Assembly: GCA_902476645.1 (NCBI GenBank) | Contig: CABSEG010000013.1 | Coordinates: 1 to 45,252 of the forward strand | Length of the DNA stretch: 45,252 nucleotides | DNA from: an uncultured Lachnospiraceae bacterium | Lineage (GTDB): Bacteria; Bacillota; Clostridia; Lachnospirales; Lachnospiraceae | Direction of reading: 5' to 3' | Shown here: one piece after another, positions 16,313-24,845 of the stretch | Position numbering within the stretch: position 1 is the stretch's first letter | Layout of the letters: every line of letters starts with the position of its first letter | Translations under genes and position numbers: made by a program | The notes under the pieces: generated by a model | Databases searched by the model: none | The model's input: only the letters and a program-made list of their open reading frames with translations | What the model was told of the DNA's origin: nothing

Positions 16313-18238
16313 CTAAATGTCCAGGTTCTTTACATATTTGGCATTCTCCTCAATGAACTCTCTTCTGGGTTCCACCTGGTCTCCCATCAAGGTTGTGAAT
16401 GTCAAATCCAGTTCCGAAGAGGTCTCATCATCCATGGTCACCCGAAGAAGTACCCGCTTTTCCGGATCCATGGTGGTCTCCCACAGCTGCTGGGCGTCCA
16501 TCTCCCCCAACCCCTTATAGCGCTGAATTTTATTATTCTGATCTCTGCCCACCTGCTCTAAAATGTCATTTAATTCCTTGTCATCGTAGGCATACCAGAC
16601 CTTCTTATTTCTCTCCAGCTTAAATAAAGGCGGCTGTGCCAGATAGACATGTCCCTGTTTGATTAACTCAGGCATAAACCGGTATAAAAAGGTTAAAAGC
16701 AATGTACTGATATGGGCTCCGTCCACGTCCGCATCCGTCATGATAATAATCTTGTCATAGCGCAGCTTGGTAATATCGAAATCCTCATGAATCCCAGTTC
16801 CGAAGGCCGTAATCATGGCCTTAATCTCCGCATTTCCATAGATCTTATCCAATCTGGCCTTTTCCACATTTAAAATCTTTCCCCGCAAAGGCAAAATAGC
16901 CTGTGTAGCCCTACTTCTGGCTGTCTTGGCAGATCCTCCTGCAGAGTCTCCTTCCACAATGTAAATCTCACAATTTTTGGGATCTTTATCGGAGCAATCC
17001 GCCAGCTTTCCAGGCAGAGACATCCCGTCCAGAGCAGACTTTCTCCTGGTCAAATCTCTGGCCTTTCTTGCCGCGTCTCTGGCTCTCTGAGCCATGATGG
17101 ATTTTTCCAAAATCACTTTTGCCGCCTGAGGATGCTGCTCCAGATAGATCATAAGCTGTTCCGACACCACGCTGTCCACAGCTCCTCTGGCTTCGCTGTT
17201 TCCAAGCTTTTGCTTAGTCTGTCCTTCAAACTGGGGTTCTCCGATCTTGATGCTAACAATAGCCGTCAGTCCTTCCCGGATATCCTCTCCGGAAAGAGCC
17301 TCCGTCTCTTTAATCAGTTTATTTGCTCTGGCATAGGCATTAAAGGTCTTCGTCAGAGCCTGTTTAAATCCGGTCAGATGGGTTCCCCCCTCCGGCGTGG
17401 TAATATTATTTACAAAGCTGTATGCGCCCTCATTGTAACCGTCATTGTGCTGCATAGCCACTTCCACGTAGATCTCATCCCTCATACCTTCGCAGTAAAT
17501 AATATCCGGATAAATTGGCGTTTTTCCTTTATTCAGATACTTAACAAATTCTTTAATGCCTCCCTCATAGTGAAAGGTCTTCTCAATCCGTTCCTCAGGT
17601 CTCTCATCCGCCAGAATAATCTTGATATTTTTGGTAAGAAATGCCATCTCTCTAAGTCGCTGCTTTAAGACATTATAGTCAAACTCTGTATCTTCAAATA
17701 TGGTATCATCAGGAAGAAAGGTCACCATGGTTCCTGTCTTTTCCGGCTCACACGCTCCGATGACCTTCAGTTTCTCTACCACTTTTCCTCTCTCATAGCG
17801 CTGTCTGTAGATCTTTCCGTCCATGTAGATTGTCACCTCAAGCCAGTTGGAGAGTGCATTTACCACAGAGGCTCCCACACCGTGCAGACCGCCAGACACC
17901 TTATATCCTCCTCCCCCAAACTTGCCGCCTGCATGAAGAACCGTAAAGACCACCTCCACAGCCGGAAGTCCGGACTTATGGTTGATGCCCACCGGGATTC
18001 CCCTTCCATTATCGATGACGGTTACGGAATTGTCTTTATTAATCGTCACCCGGATCGTATCGCAGTAGCCTGCCAGGGCTTCATCCACCGAATTATCCAC
18101 GATCTCATAGACCAGGTGGTGCAGACCTCGCGTGGACGTGCTTCCAATGTACATGCCAGGCCTTTTTCTCACTGCCTCCAATCCTTCCAAAATCTGTATC
18201 TGGTCAGCGTCATACTCTTGATTCTGTTCCGTGCCCAT
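16313..18238 (-). CDS. gyrB: DNA gyrase subunit B
   Basis: 641 residues. The GHKL ATPase domain shows VYEIVDNSVDEALAGYC, DNGRGIPVG and GGLHGVGASVVNALS; the TOPRIM domain shows EGDSAGGSAK and DADVDGAHIS (metal-binding Asp residues); the C-terminus has QRYKGLGEM. The size is that of Gram-positive GyrB, lacking the insert of proteobacteria. The start at 18238 has AGGAGG close upstream. The gene is between recF and gyrA in the conserved order; the window upstream of gyrB shows no separate strong promoter. Confidence 0.98.
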   Translation of the reverse strand: MGTEQNQEYDADQIQILEGLEAVRKRPGMYIGSTSTRGLHHLVYEIVDNSVDEALAGYCDTIRVTINKDNSVTVIDNGRGIPVGINHKSGLPAVEVVFTVLHAGGKFGGGGYKVSGGLHGVGASVVNALSNWLEVTIYMDGKIYRQRYERGKVVEKLKVIGACEPEKTGTMVTFLPDDTIFEDTEFDYNVLKQRLREMAFLTKNIKIILADERPEERIEKTFHYEGGIKEFVKYLNKGKTPIYPDIIYCEGMRDEIYVEVAMQHNDGYNEGAYSFVNNITTPEGGTHLTGFKQALTKTFNAYARANKLIKETEALSGEDIREGLTAIVSIKIGEPQFEGQTKQKLGNSEARGAVDSVVSEQLMIYLEQHPQAAKVILEKSIMAQRARDAARKARDLTRRKSALDGMSLPGKLADCSDKDPKNCEIYIVEGDSAGGSAKTARSRATQAILPLRGKILNVEKARLDKIYGNAEIKAMITAFGTGIHEDFDITKLRYDKIIIMTDADVDGAHISTLLLTFLYRFMPELIKQGHVYLAQPPLFKLERNKKVWYAYDDKELNDILEQVGRDQNNKIQRYKGLGEMDAQQLWETTMDPEKRVLLRVTMDDETSSELDLTFTTLMGDQVEPRREFIEENAKYVKNLDI

Positions 18239-18252
18239 AGTAACCTCCTGCT

Positions 18253-19332
18253 CTATTCATAGACGATTCCATCTACTACGTGAAATACTTTATTTATCTG
18301 AAACTGGTTTTCTACAAATTCATCAATTCCCGTACAGGTAATCATGGTCTGGATATCATGAATGCTGTCCAAAAGATAATGCTGTCTGTTGCTGTCAAGT
18401 TCTGAAAGCACATCATCTAACAGCAATACAGGGGTATCCTTTGTCTCCTGCTTTACCATCTCAATCTCCGCCAGCTTTAAGGAAAGAGCTGTCGTACGCT
18501 GCTGTCCCTGGGAACCAAATTTTCGAATATCCGTATCTTTAACAAAAAAGGCAAGATCATCCCTGTGAGGACCGATTAGCGTCATCTTAAACTTTAAGTC
18601 TCGATCCCTGTTTGCCTTTAACTTTCCGGCAAAATCTTTAGCGTCCACATTGTTTTCATACTGAATCAAAAGATCCTCCCGACCGCCGGAAAGCTTCTTA
18701 TGTATGTCATGGAGAATCTCATTTAACCTGCCTACAAACTGCTTTCTCTCCTCAATAATCCTGGTTCCATACAGAATCATCTGCTCATCCCAGATATCAA
18801 GCGTATCCAGATATTCCGGATGAAAGGCGATTTCCTTTAGCAGCTTATTTCTCTGATTCAAGATCTTATGATAACTGGATAATTGTTGAAGATAGAGTGT
18901 GCTAAGTTGGCTCAGTTCCAGATCCAGGAATCTGCGTCTTTCCCCCGGACCGTTTTTGATAAGATTTAAATCCTCCGGAGAGAAAAAAACGAAGTTAGCG
19001 ATGCCGAACAGCTCGCTGGCTTTACGGATGGGAATGCCGTTGATGGCAATCCCCTTGGTCTTGTTCTTTTTCAAATGCATATCGATCCGGTATCTGCTCC
19101 CATGCTTGCAAAGCTTCATGCGCAGATGAGCCTCCGTCTGGCCAAAGCGTATCATATCCCGGTCTTTGCTCCCTTTGTGGGATTTCGTCGTTCCGCACAG
19201 GTAAACAGCTTCCAGAATATTGGTCTTCCCCTGCGCATTATCTCCGTAAAAAAGATTAGTCCCTCTGTCAAACTTCAGCTTCAAAGAAGGATAATTTCTG
19301 AAATTTTCCAGTTTTATGGATGTTATGACCAT
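18253..19332 (-). CDS. recF: DNA replication and repair protein RecF
   Basis: 359 residues, typical length. Walker A is YGDNAQGKTN (about 30-39), the signature motif lies in FGSQGQQRTTALSLKLAE, and Walker B is LLLDDVLSELD. RecF is an SMC-like ATPase that binds single-strand/double-strand junctions and loads RecA at gaps. The ribosome binding site (around GGTGCAG) is weak, and the gene starts 11 bp after yaaA, so translational coupling is likely. Confidence 0.97.
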   Translation of the reverse strand: MVITSIKLENFRNYPSLKLKFDRGTNLFYGDNAQGKTNILEAVYLCGTTKSHKGSKDRDMIRFGQTEAHLRMKLCKHGSRYRIDMHLKKNKTKGIAINGIPIRKASELFGIANFVFFSPEDLNLIKNGPGERRRFLDLELSQLSTLYLQQLSSYHKILNQRNKLLKEIAFHPEYLDTLDIWDEQMILYGTRIIEERKQFVGRLNEILHDIHKKLSGGREDLLIQYENNVDAKDFAGKLKANRDRDLKFKMTLIGPHRDDLAFFVKDTDIRKFGSQGQQRTTALSLKLAEIEMVKQETKDTPVLLLDDVLSELDSNRQHYLLDSIHDIQTMITCTGIDEFVENQFQINKVFHVVDGIVYE

Positions 19333-19343
19333 GTCTGCACCAA

Positions 19344-19553
19344 TTATTTTATAATTCGGACAACATCCGCTCCAAAGGATATCACATCCCCGTCATAAAG
19401 CTTCCTGCCCCTTCTTGTATCTGTTTCATTGTTGACCCGGACCTGCCCATCCTGGATAGCCATCTTTGCCTCCACTCCGGAGCTAACCAAACCTGCCGCC
19501 TTTAGCGCCTGTCCCAGCTTGATGTATTCTTCTCTCAGTCGAATTGTTTCCAT
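19344..19553 (-). CDS. yaaA: S4-domain RNA-binding protein YaaA/YlxQ-type
   Basis: 69 residues, an almost complete S4 fold: IRLREEYIKLGQALKAAGLV then a segment with GQVRVNNETDTRRGRKLYDGD. This small protein lies between dnaN and recF across Firmicutes; roles in ribosome assembly have been proposed for the family. It is 12 bp from dnaN and 11 bp from recF. Function inferred only from domain and position. Confidence 0.92.
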   Translation of the reverse strand: METIRLREEYIKLGQALKAAGLVSSGVEAKMAIQDGQVRVNNETDTRRGRKLYDGDVISFGADVVRIIK

Positions 19554-19565
19554 GTTTTTCCTCTC

Positions 19566-20669
19566 CTATGCCATAAAATTCACCGGCAATATCAAATAGA
19601 TATAAGATTGTTCTTCGTCTCTGATAAAGCAGGGAGCCTTAGGATTCACCAAATAGAGGGTCACCGTCTCATCGTCAATCACCCGCAAAGCATCCATCAA
19701 AAATTTGGGATTAAACCCAATGAGAATGTCCTTTCCCTCCTTCATAATATCAATCTCCTCGTTCATGGACCCGATTTGAGATTGAATTTTAAGCTCCATT
19801 GCCCCTTCTGTAATATGAATGATAATCGGTTTTTTATCGCTTTCCTTCACGAGAAGAGTAGAACGGTCGATGCAGTTTAACAACTCTCTTTTATTCACCT
19901 CTACTTTTGTCTCATAGTCACTTGAGAGCATCTGATCGATCCGGAAATATTCTCCTTCAATAAGTCTGGAAACCACCAGCGTATCGTCAAATTCAAAGAC
20001 AATATGATTGGCTGTAAAGAAAATAGCCACATCGTCTTCCGTCTCCCCTGAAAGAATCTTGCTGACCTCCGTCAGGGTCTTTCCCGGTACCACAACTTTT
20101 TGCCTGGGATACTCTTCCTTTAATTCAATTTTTCGGATCGAAATACGGTGTCCGTCCAGGGAGGCCACTCTCAAAAGGTGTCCGTCCACCTCGAACAATT
20201 CACCAGTCATCATTTTGTTATTTTCATTAGCCGCAATTGAAAATATTGTCTGACGAATGATTTCTTTTAATGTAAATTGAGACAAAACAATACTGGCTTC
20301 TCGTTCTACATAGGGAAGATAAGCAAAATCTTCCCCGGATTTACCGGAGATATGGAATTTGGATTTTTCACAGGTAATGATAGCCTGCATATTTTCATCT
20401 GTCTCCAGGGTTACGTCATTGTCAGGTAATTTCCGGACGATTTCCGAAAAAATTCTGGCGTCTAGTGCAATTACGCCTTTTTCCAGAATTTCTCCTTCTA
20501 CTTTTGTTTCAATACCAAGTTCCATGTCATTAGAAGTAAACTTAATATCTGAAGAAGAAGCATCAATTAAGATACATTCTAAAATAGGCATGGTAGTTTT
20601 AGCCGGAACGGCTTTTAAAACGATGTTTACACTTTTTAGCAGGCTTGCTTTCGGGCAAATAATTTTCAT
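19566..20669 (-). CDS. dnaN: DNA polymerase III beta subunit (sliding clamp)
   Basis: 367 residues from the ATG at 20669, the position that matches the family N-terminus (MKIICPKASLLKSVNIV) and has AAAGGAG 11 bases upstream; the open frame extends 35 codons further into the dnaA-dnaN spacer without an RBS. Recognisable clamp motifs include ILSGETEDDV, VASLDGHRIS and the C-terminal YLILPVNF. The dimeric ring tethers polymerases to DNA. First gene after the dnaA-dnaN spacer and leader of the dnaN-to-gatD run. Confidence 0.98.
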   Translation of the reverse strand: MKIICPKASLLKSVNIVLKAVPAKTTMPILECILIDASSSDIKFTSNDMELGIETKVEGEILEKGVIALDARIFSEIVRKLPDNDVTLETDENMQAIITCEKSKFHISGKSGEDFAYLPYVEREASIVLSQFTLKEIIRQTIFSIAANENNKMMTGELFEVDGHLLRVASLDGHRISIRKIELKEEYPRQKVVVPGKTLTEVSKILSGETEDDVAIFFTANHIVFEFDDTLVVSRLIEGEYFRIDQMLSSDYETKVEVNKRELLNCIDRSTLLVKESDKKPIIIHITEGAMELKIQSQIGSMNEEIDIMKEGKDILIGFNPKFLMDALRVIDDETVTLYLVNPKAPCFIRDEEQSYIYLILPVNFMA

Positions 20670-20671
20670 GA

Positions 20672-20880
20672 TGTGTATAACTCCTTTGTGGTGTGCTTTA
20701 TAGATAATAAAGAGAAAATCCGTCGTAATCGCCGTAGGGGATGTTGATTTGTGAATAATTCTTAAATACAGCATAAAAACGGTATTTAAGAACAGAATAA
20801 GGCTGTGAAAAACACGGTATGTGGATAAGAATAACTGTTTTGTTATTCACAACCCACATGAACCGTGAAATCTATACACA
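20672..20880. other. oriC, dnaA-dnaN DnaA-box cluster
   Basis: The dnaA-dnaN spacer (245 bp) contains a perfect DnaA box TGTGGATAA (20820-20828), TTATTCACA (20843-20851), TGTGAATAA (20750-20758), TGTGTATAA (20672-20680) and a weaker CTATACACA (20872-20880). A 9-bp inverted repeat CTTAAATAC/GTATTTAAG (20761-20790) lies in the AT-rich middle and is a plausible unwinding region. In B. subtilis the unwinding element is on this side of dnaA. Boxes are seen directly; the origin function is inferred. Confidence 0.8.
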
Positions 20881-20914
20881 TAATATTCCATTTTTATAAA
20901 CATCTGAATGTGGA

Positions 20915-22270
20915 TTATGCGGGACTGATCTTCTTTTTAATAACCTCAATGGTATTGCGGACAGAGTCGGACTTTTCCATTTCGGCGGCAATGTTTTTAC
21001 ACCCGTGAATGATCGTGGTGTGATCCTTTTTCCCCATGATGGCACCGATACCCTTTAAGGGAGTATTTGTCATTTCACGGCAAAGATACATGGCAATCTG
21101 TCTGGGATGAACGATCTCTGAATTTCGTTTATTTCCTTTAATATCTTCCGGTTTAATATGAAAGTGCTCTGCCACGATATCAATAATGAGTTCCGGTGTA
21201 ATCTCCTTTTTATCGTCCGGGGAGATGATGTCTTTTAAGGCTTCCTCAGCCAATGCTACTGTAATTTCTCTTTTTTCCAGGTTGCTGAAAGCCATCAGCT
21301 TGTTTAAAGCGCCCTCCAGTTCACGGATGTTGGACTTGATATTAGTGGCAATGTATTTGATCACCTCGTCATCAATGGTATAACCGTCCAGTTCTTCTTT
21401 TTTACGCAGTATCGCCATCCTGGTTTCATAATCCGGGGAAGAGATATCTGCGATTAGTCCCCACTCAAATCTGGAACGCAGTCTGCCCTCCAAAGTCTGA
21501 ATTTCCTTTGGCGGTTTATCAGAAGAAATAATGATCTGCTTTTTTGAGCCATGCAGATCATTGAAGGTGTGGAAGAACTCCTCCTGTGTAGATTCTTTTC
21601 CTATAATAAACTGAATATCATCGATAAGGAGTACGTCAATGTTCCGGTACTTTTCCCGAAATTTTGTCATGGCCGTGTTATTCCCGTTTCGGATTGCCTC
21701 AATCAGTTCATTGGTAAAAGATTCGCTGGTCACATAGAGGACCTTCGTCTGCGGATTTCTTTCTAATATAAAGTGGGCGATGGAATGCATCAGGTGCGTC
21801 TTCCCAAGTCCCACACCTCCATAGATAAATAGAGGGTTGTACATCTCACCGGGTGATTCTGCTACTGCCAGGGAGGCTGCGTGGGCAAAATTATTATTTC
21901 CACCCACAACGAAGGTGTCAAATGTATATTTTGGATTCAAATTTGATTTTTCAATAATATCATTTGATACGGAATTGTGAATTACCTGAGTATCCATCTT
22001 TGCGGCCTGTTCAGGAAGAATAAATTCAATCTGACAGTCAATACCTGTAATCTCTGCGATTGCCACTTTAATAGGAAGCGTATATTTTTTGCTAATATAA
22101 TTAAGCCCCATCTGTTCACTTGGAACCAGAATGGAGACTTTATTCTCCTGCTCATCAAAGCTATGTACTTTTAACGGCAAAAGCCAGGTATTGAAGGAGA
22201 CGTCGGATAATTCGTGCTCCACTTTTACCGTATATAGGATTTCCTCCCATTTTTCTGCTATGCTGTTCAT
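20915..22270 (-). CDS. dnaA: chromosomal replication initiator DnaA
   Basis: 451 residues. Domain I (1-80) starts MNSIAEKWEEILYTVK. The AAA+ domain III has Walker A GGVGLGKTH, Walker B VLLIDDIQFI and sensor-II elements; domain IV ends with the DnaA-box-binding helix-turn-helix containing HPRQIAMYLCREM and GKKDHTTIIHGC. DnaA-ATP oligomerises on boxes, melts the origin and recruits the helicase. AAAAGGAG precedes the ATG. The gene is flanked by box clusters on both sides, allowing autoregulation through its promoter at 22307-22335. Confidence 0.98.
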   Translation of the reverse strand: MNSIAEKWEEILYTVKVEHELSDVSFNTWLLPLKVHSFDEQENKVSILVPSEQMGLNYISKKYTLPIKVAIAEITGIDCQIEFILPEQAAKMDTQVIHNSVSNDIIEKSNLNPKYTFDTFVVGGNNNFAHAASLAVAESPGEMYNPLFIYGGVGLGKTHLMHSIAHFILERNPQTKVLYVTSESFTNELIEAIRNGNNTAMTKFREKYRNIDVLLIDDIQFIIGKESTQEEFFHTFNDLHGSKKQIIISSDKPPKEIQTLEGRLRSRFEWGLIADISSPDYETRMAILRKKEELDGYTIDDEVIKYIATNIKSNIRELEGALNKLMAFSNLEKREITVALAEEALKDIISPDDKKEITPELIIDIVAEHFHIKPEDIKGNKRNSEIVHPRQIAMYLCREMTNTPLKGIGAIMGKKDHTTIIHGCKNIAAEMEKSDSVRNTIEVIKKKISPA

Positions 22271-22306
22271 TTGAAATCTCCTTTTGAACCCAATTTCTCT
22301 ACGTTA

Positions 22307-22335
22307 ATGATACTCGAAAATGTCTCATTTATCAA
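22307..22335 (-). promoter_or_regulatory. dnaA promoter
   Basis: Minus-strand TTGATA (22330-22335), 17-bp spacer, TATCAT (22307-22312). It abuts the upstream DnaA-box cluster. Confidence 0.65.
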
Positions 22336-22344
22336 GTGAAATGT

Positions 22345-22600
22345 GAATGGAATGTGGAATCATCGTGGAAAATGTGTGGAATGTGAAAAAAAGAAAAAAA
22401 GATGTGGATAGGTTTGTCCAGATTATCAACAGGGAAAAAGAATGTGGAAAATCAGGCAAAAAGAGTGGTATATTTGGAAATGTTCACATTGTTTCAAAAA
22501 GTTATTCACAAGATATCCCCATTTTGTGGATAACTTTATGTTAACCATGATTTTTGTGGATGACTGTGAAAAAAAGAAAGCAAAAAAATTCAGGAATTAC
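22345..22600. other. oriC, rpmH-dnaA DnaA-box cluster
   Basis: In the 456-bp spacer between dnaA and rpmH, boxes are TGTGGATAA (22525-22533, perfect), TTATTCACA (22502-22510), TGTGGATAG (22403-22411), TTATCAACA (22423-22431), TGTGGATGA (22555-22563), plus several TGTGGAA-type half matches at 22350-22380 and 22443. An A-rich tract (22564-22590) follows. No credible gene occurs here; the remaining spacer carries the promoters of dnaA and rpmH. Confidence 0.85.
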
Positions 22601-22629
22601 TTGACTTTGCTGGGTTTAGCGAATATAAT
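22601..22629 (+). promoter_or_regulatory. rpmH promoter
   Basis: TTGACT (22601-22606), 17-bp spacer, TATAAT (22624-22629), about 98 bp before rpmH. It is next to the DnaA boxes, so DnaA could influence it. Confidence 0.75.
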
Positions 22630-22726
22630 GGACAATGATGTTTTCAGACATATAGAAAATTTTTTGCCAATTTATCAATAGATGTTGAGCAGGATATTTG
22701 GTGGAGAAAAAGGAGGTGCCAGGAGT

Positions 22727-22861
22727 ATGAAGATGACATTTCAGCCGAAAAAGAGATCCAGAGCAAAAGTTCATGGATTCAGAGCTAGAATGAAAACAGC
22801 AGGAGGAAGAAAAGTACTTGCTGCCAGAAGAGCAAAAGGAAGAAAGAAATTATCAGCATAG
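22727..22861 (+). CDS. rpmH: ribosomal protein bL34
   Basis: 44 residues, extremely basic, with the family signature FQPKKRSRAKVHGFRARM and a KGRKKLSA end. bL34 is a late-binding component of the large ribosomal subunit. AGGAGG lies upstream of the ATG. The gene is too short for most ORF cut-offs but is unmistakable and in its conserved place beside dnaA. Confidence 0.98.
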   Translation: MKMTFQPKKRSRAKVHGFRARMKTAGGRKVLAARRAKGRKKLSA

Positions 22862-22888
22862 GCCGCAGCTTTTGTGGCCTTTTCTTCT
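22861..22888 (+). terminator. weak terminator or attenuator between rpmH and rnpA
   Basis: GGCCGCA (22861-22867) pairs with TGTGGCC (22873-22879), one G-U pair and a 5-nt loop, followed by TTTTCTTCTCTTTT. It probably lowers rnpA transcription relative to rpmH. Confidence 0.6.
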
Positions 22889-22923
22889 CTTTTCTTTAAA
22901 AATGGAAGCAAAAGGATAGCGGA

Positions 22924-23289
22924 ATGGAATTTTCGGAGTCATTAAAGAAAAACAGGGATTTTCAGTACGTTTATAAAAACGGGAGGTCAGCGGCAAACCG
23001 TTACCTGGTATTATATCAGATGGAAAATAGTCTGAAAAAAAACAGATTAGGTATTTCTGTCAGTAAAAAAGTTGGAAACAGCGTTATCAGACATCGTCTG
23101 ACAAGATTGATCCGAGAAAGCTATCGCCTGCATGAAAAAGAATTTTCATGTGGATATGACATGATCTTCATAGCCAGACCAGGGGCAAAGAAGTGTACCT
23201 ACCGGGAAGTGGAGAGCGCTTTGCTGCATTTGGGTAAGATTCAAAATTTGATGATACGACTTGAGCATGAAGGAAATGAGCAGAGATGA
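22924..23289 (+). CDS. rnpA: ribonuclease P protein component
   Basis: 121 residues. The signature RNR-type motif is present in KKNRLGISVSKKVGNSVIRHR and the following LTRLIRESYR. RnpA binds the catalytic RNase P RNA for 5' maturation of tRNAs. It follows rpmH and overlaps yidD by 4 bp (ATGA). Confidence 0.97.
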   Translation: MEFSESLKKNRDFQYVYKNGRSAANRYLVLYQMENSLKKNRLGISVSKKVGNSVIRHRLTRLIRESYRLHEKEFSCGYDMIFIARPGAKKCTYREVESALLHLGKIQNLMIRLEHEGNEQR

Positions 23290-23495
23290 AAAACATATTA
23301 ATCGGAATGATTAAATTATATAGAACATATCTTTCGCCTATGAAAAGGACAAAGTGTCCGTATATTCCAACCTGTTCCCAGTATGGGATGGAGGCGATTG
23401 AAAAGTACGGGGCATGTAAGGGATTGATTTTGACTTGTTGGAGGATTTTAAGATGTAATCCTTTTTCAAAAGGAGGATATGACCCGGTTCCCTGA
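23286..23495 (+). CDS. yidD: membrane protein insertion efficiency factor YidD
   Basis: 69 residues with the conserved cysteine block CPYIPTCSQYGMEAIEKYG, the central CWRILRCNPF motif and the end GGYDPVP. YidD proteins are inner-membrane-associated and assist YidC. Translationally coupled to rnpA and followed by yidC after 43 bp. Confidence 0.96.
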   Translation: MKNILIGMIKLYRTYLSPMKRTKCPYIPTCSQYGMEAIEKYGACKGLILTCWRILRCNPFSKGGYDPVP

Positions 23496-23538
23496 ATCTA
23501 ATTACGGACATGAAACGCAAAGTGGGTAGGAGGAGATT

Positions 23539-24798
23539 ATGCTACTAACAAAAAGTACCACATTCATCATTGGGCCGGTGGCAAATTTGCTGGGCTACAT
23601 CATGGATGGCATCTTTAATTTCTGCAATAATATACTGAGTATACCGAATATTGGTCTTTGTATTATCTTATTTACGGTGGCTGTTTATTTGCTTTTGATG
23701 CCTCTGACCATCAAGCAGCAGAAATTTTCGAAGTTGTCTTCTAAGATGAACCCGGAATTACAGGCAATTAATAAGAAATATAAAGACAAAAGAGATCAGG
23801 TTTCCGTGATGAAAATGAATGAGGAGACCAAGGCAGTTTATTCCAAATATGGCGTGTCGCCTATGGGAAGCTGCTTACAGATGCTGATTCAGCTTCCGAT
23901 TTTGTTTGCTTTATATCGGGTAATCTGGAATGTTCCCGCCTACGTAAGCGGCGTAAAGGAGGCGTTTATGCCTCTGGTGGAAAAGCTGCTGACTCTGGAT
24001 GGAGCACAGGCATATCTGGCAGATTTTGCGTCAAAAAACCAGGTGAACTTCGACAAACTTGGTTATACGGCCAATACGATTGTGGATACCTTATATAAAT
24101 TCAAACCGGATAATTGGGGAGATTTGGCTGCGCAATTTCCGCAGCTTTCCAATCTGGTGACAAGTACCCAGGAAACGGTAGATAGGATGAATTATTTTCT
24201 GGGATTGAATATAGCAGATTCCCCCTTGAACATGATCGGATCGGGATTTTCAAGCGGAGATATTATTCTGGTGATTGGTGCCCTGATGATTCCTCTGTTA
24301 TCAGGTGTAACCCAGTGGCTGAATACAAAGCTGATGCCCCAGGTAAACACAGGCAATGGAGAAGGCGGAAGCATGGAGGGATCCTTAAAAACCATGAATA
24401 CGGTGATGCCTATCATGTCTATGGTGTTTTGTATTTCTCTGCCGGCAGGTATGGGTATTTACTGGATTGCCGGTTCTGTGATCCGGAGTATTCAGCAGAT
24501 TATTGTAAATAAGCATCTGGATCATATTGATATTGACGAAGTGGTAAAGAAAAATTTGGAGAAGGAAAATAAAAAGAGAGAGAAGATGGGGCTTCCTCCT
24601 CAAAAAATTTCAAGTCAGGCCAGAGCAAATGTGAAAAATATCGAAGGTCCGAAGAAACAATCTTCTGTTCAGGACCGGGCGAAACAGATTCAGAATTCCA
24701 CGGAGTATTATAAGAGTCATTCTGATGCAAAGCCGGGAAGCCTCGCATCCAAGGCACGCATGGTAGAGAAGTTTAACGAGAAGAACAAGAAGAAGTAG
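23539..24798 (+). CDS. yidC: membrane protein insertase YidC/Oxa1 (SpoIIIJ type)
   Basis: 419 residues, with no large periplasmic domain, as in Gram-positive YidC. The core has hydrophobic helices at about 38-58 (GLCIILFTVAVYLLLMPL), 113-130, 215-255 and 285-315, and a KQQKFSKLSSKMNPELQAI segment forming the cytoplasmic hairpin. It inserts membrane proteins alone or with SecYEG. The groove arginine usual in this helix (B. subtilis SpoIIIJ) is apparently Tyr here (VAVYLLLMP). A basic C-terminal tail (about 325-419) may contact the ribosome. AGGAGGAG precedes the start. Confidence 0.96.
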   Translation: MLLTKSTTFIIGPVANLLGYIMDGIFNFCNNILSIPNIGLCIILFTVAVYLLLMPLTIKQQKFSKLSSKMNPELQAINKKYKDKRDQVSVMKMNEETKAVYSKYGVSPMGSCLQMLIQLPILFALYRVIWNVPAYVSGVKEAFMPLVEKLLTLDGAQAYLADFASKNQVNFDKLGYTANTIVDTLYKFKPDNWGDLAAQFPQLSNLVTSTQETVDRMNYFLGLNIADSPLNMIGSGFSSGDIILVIGALMIPLLSGVTQWLNTKLMPQVNTGNGEGGSMEGSLKTMNTVMPIMSMVFCISLPAGMGIYWIAGSVIRSIQQIIVNKHLDHIDIDEVVKKNLEKENKKREKMGLPPQKISSQARANVKNIEGPKKQSSVQDRAKQIQNSTEYYKSHSDAKPGSLASKARMVEKFNEKNKKK

Positions 24799-24845
24799 AT
24801 TTGAAGGAATGGATCAGGTCCATTCATGGCAGGGAGGGTTTACAA

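Noticed and set aside
22347..22681. Open frames inside the dnaA-rpmH spacer
   Set aside because: They run through DnaA boxes and the rpmH promoter with no ribosome binding site.
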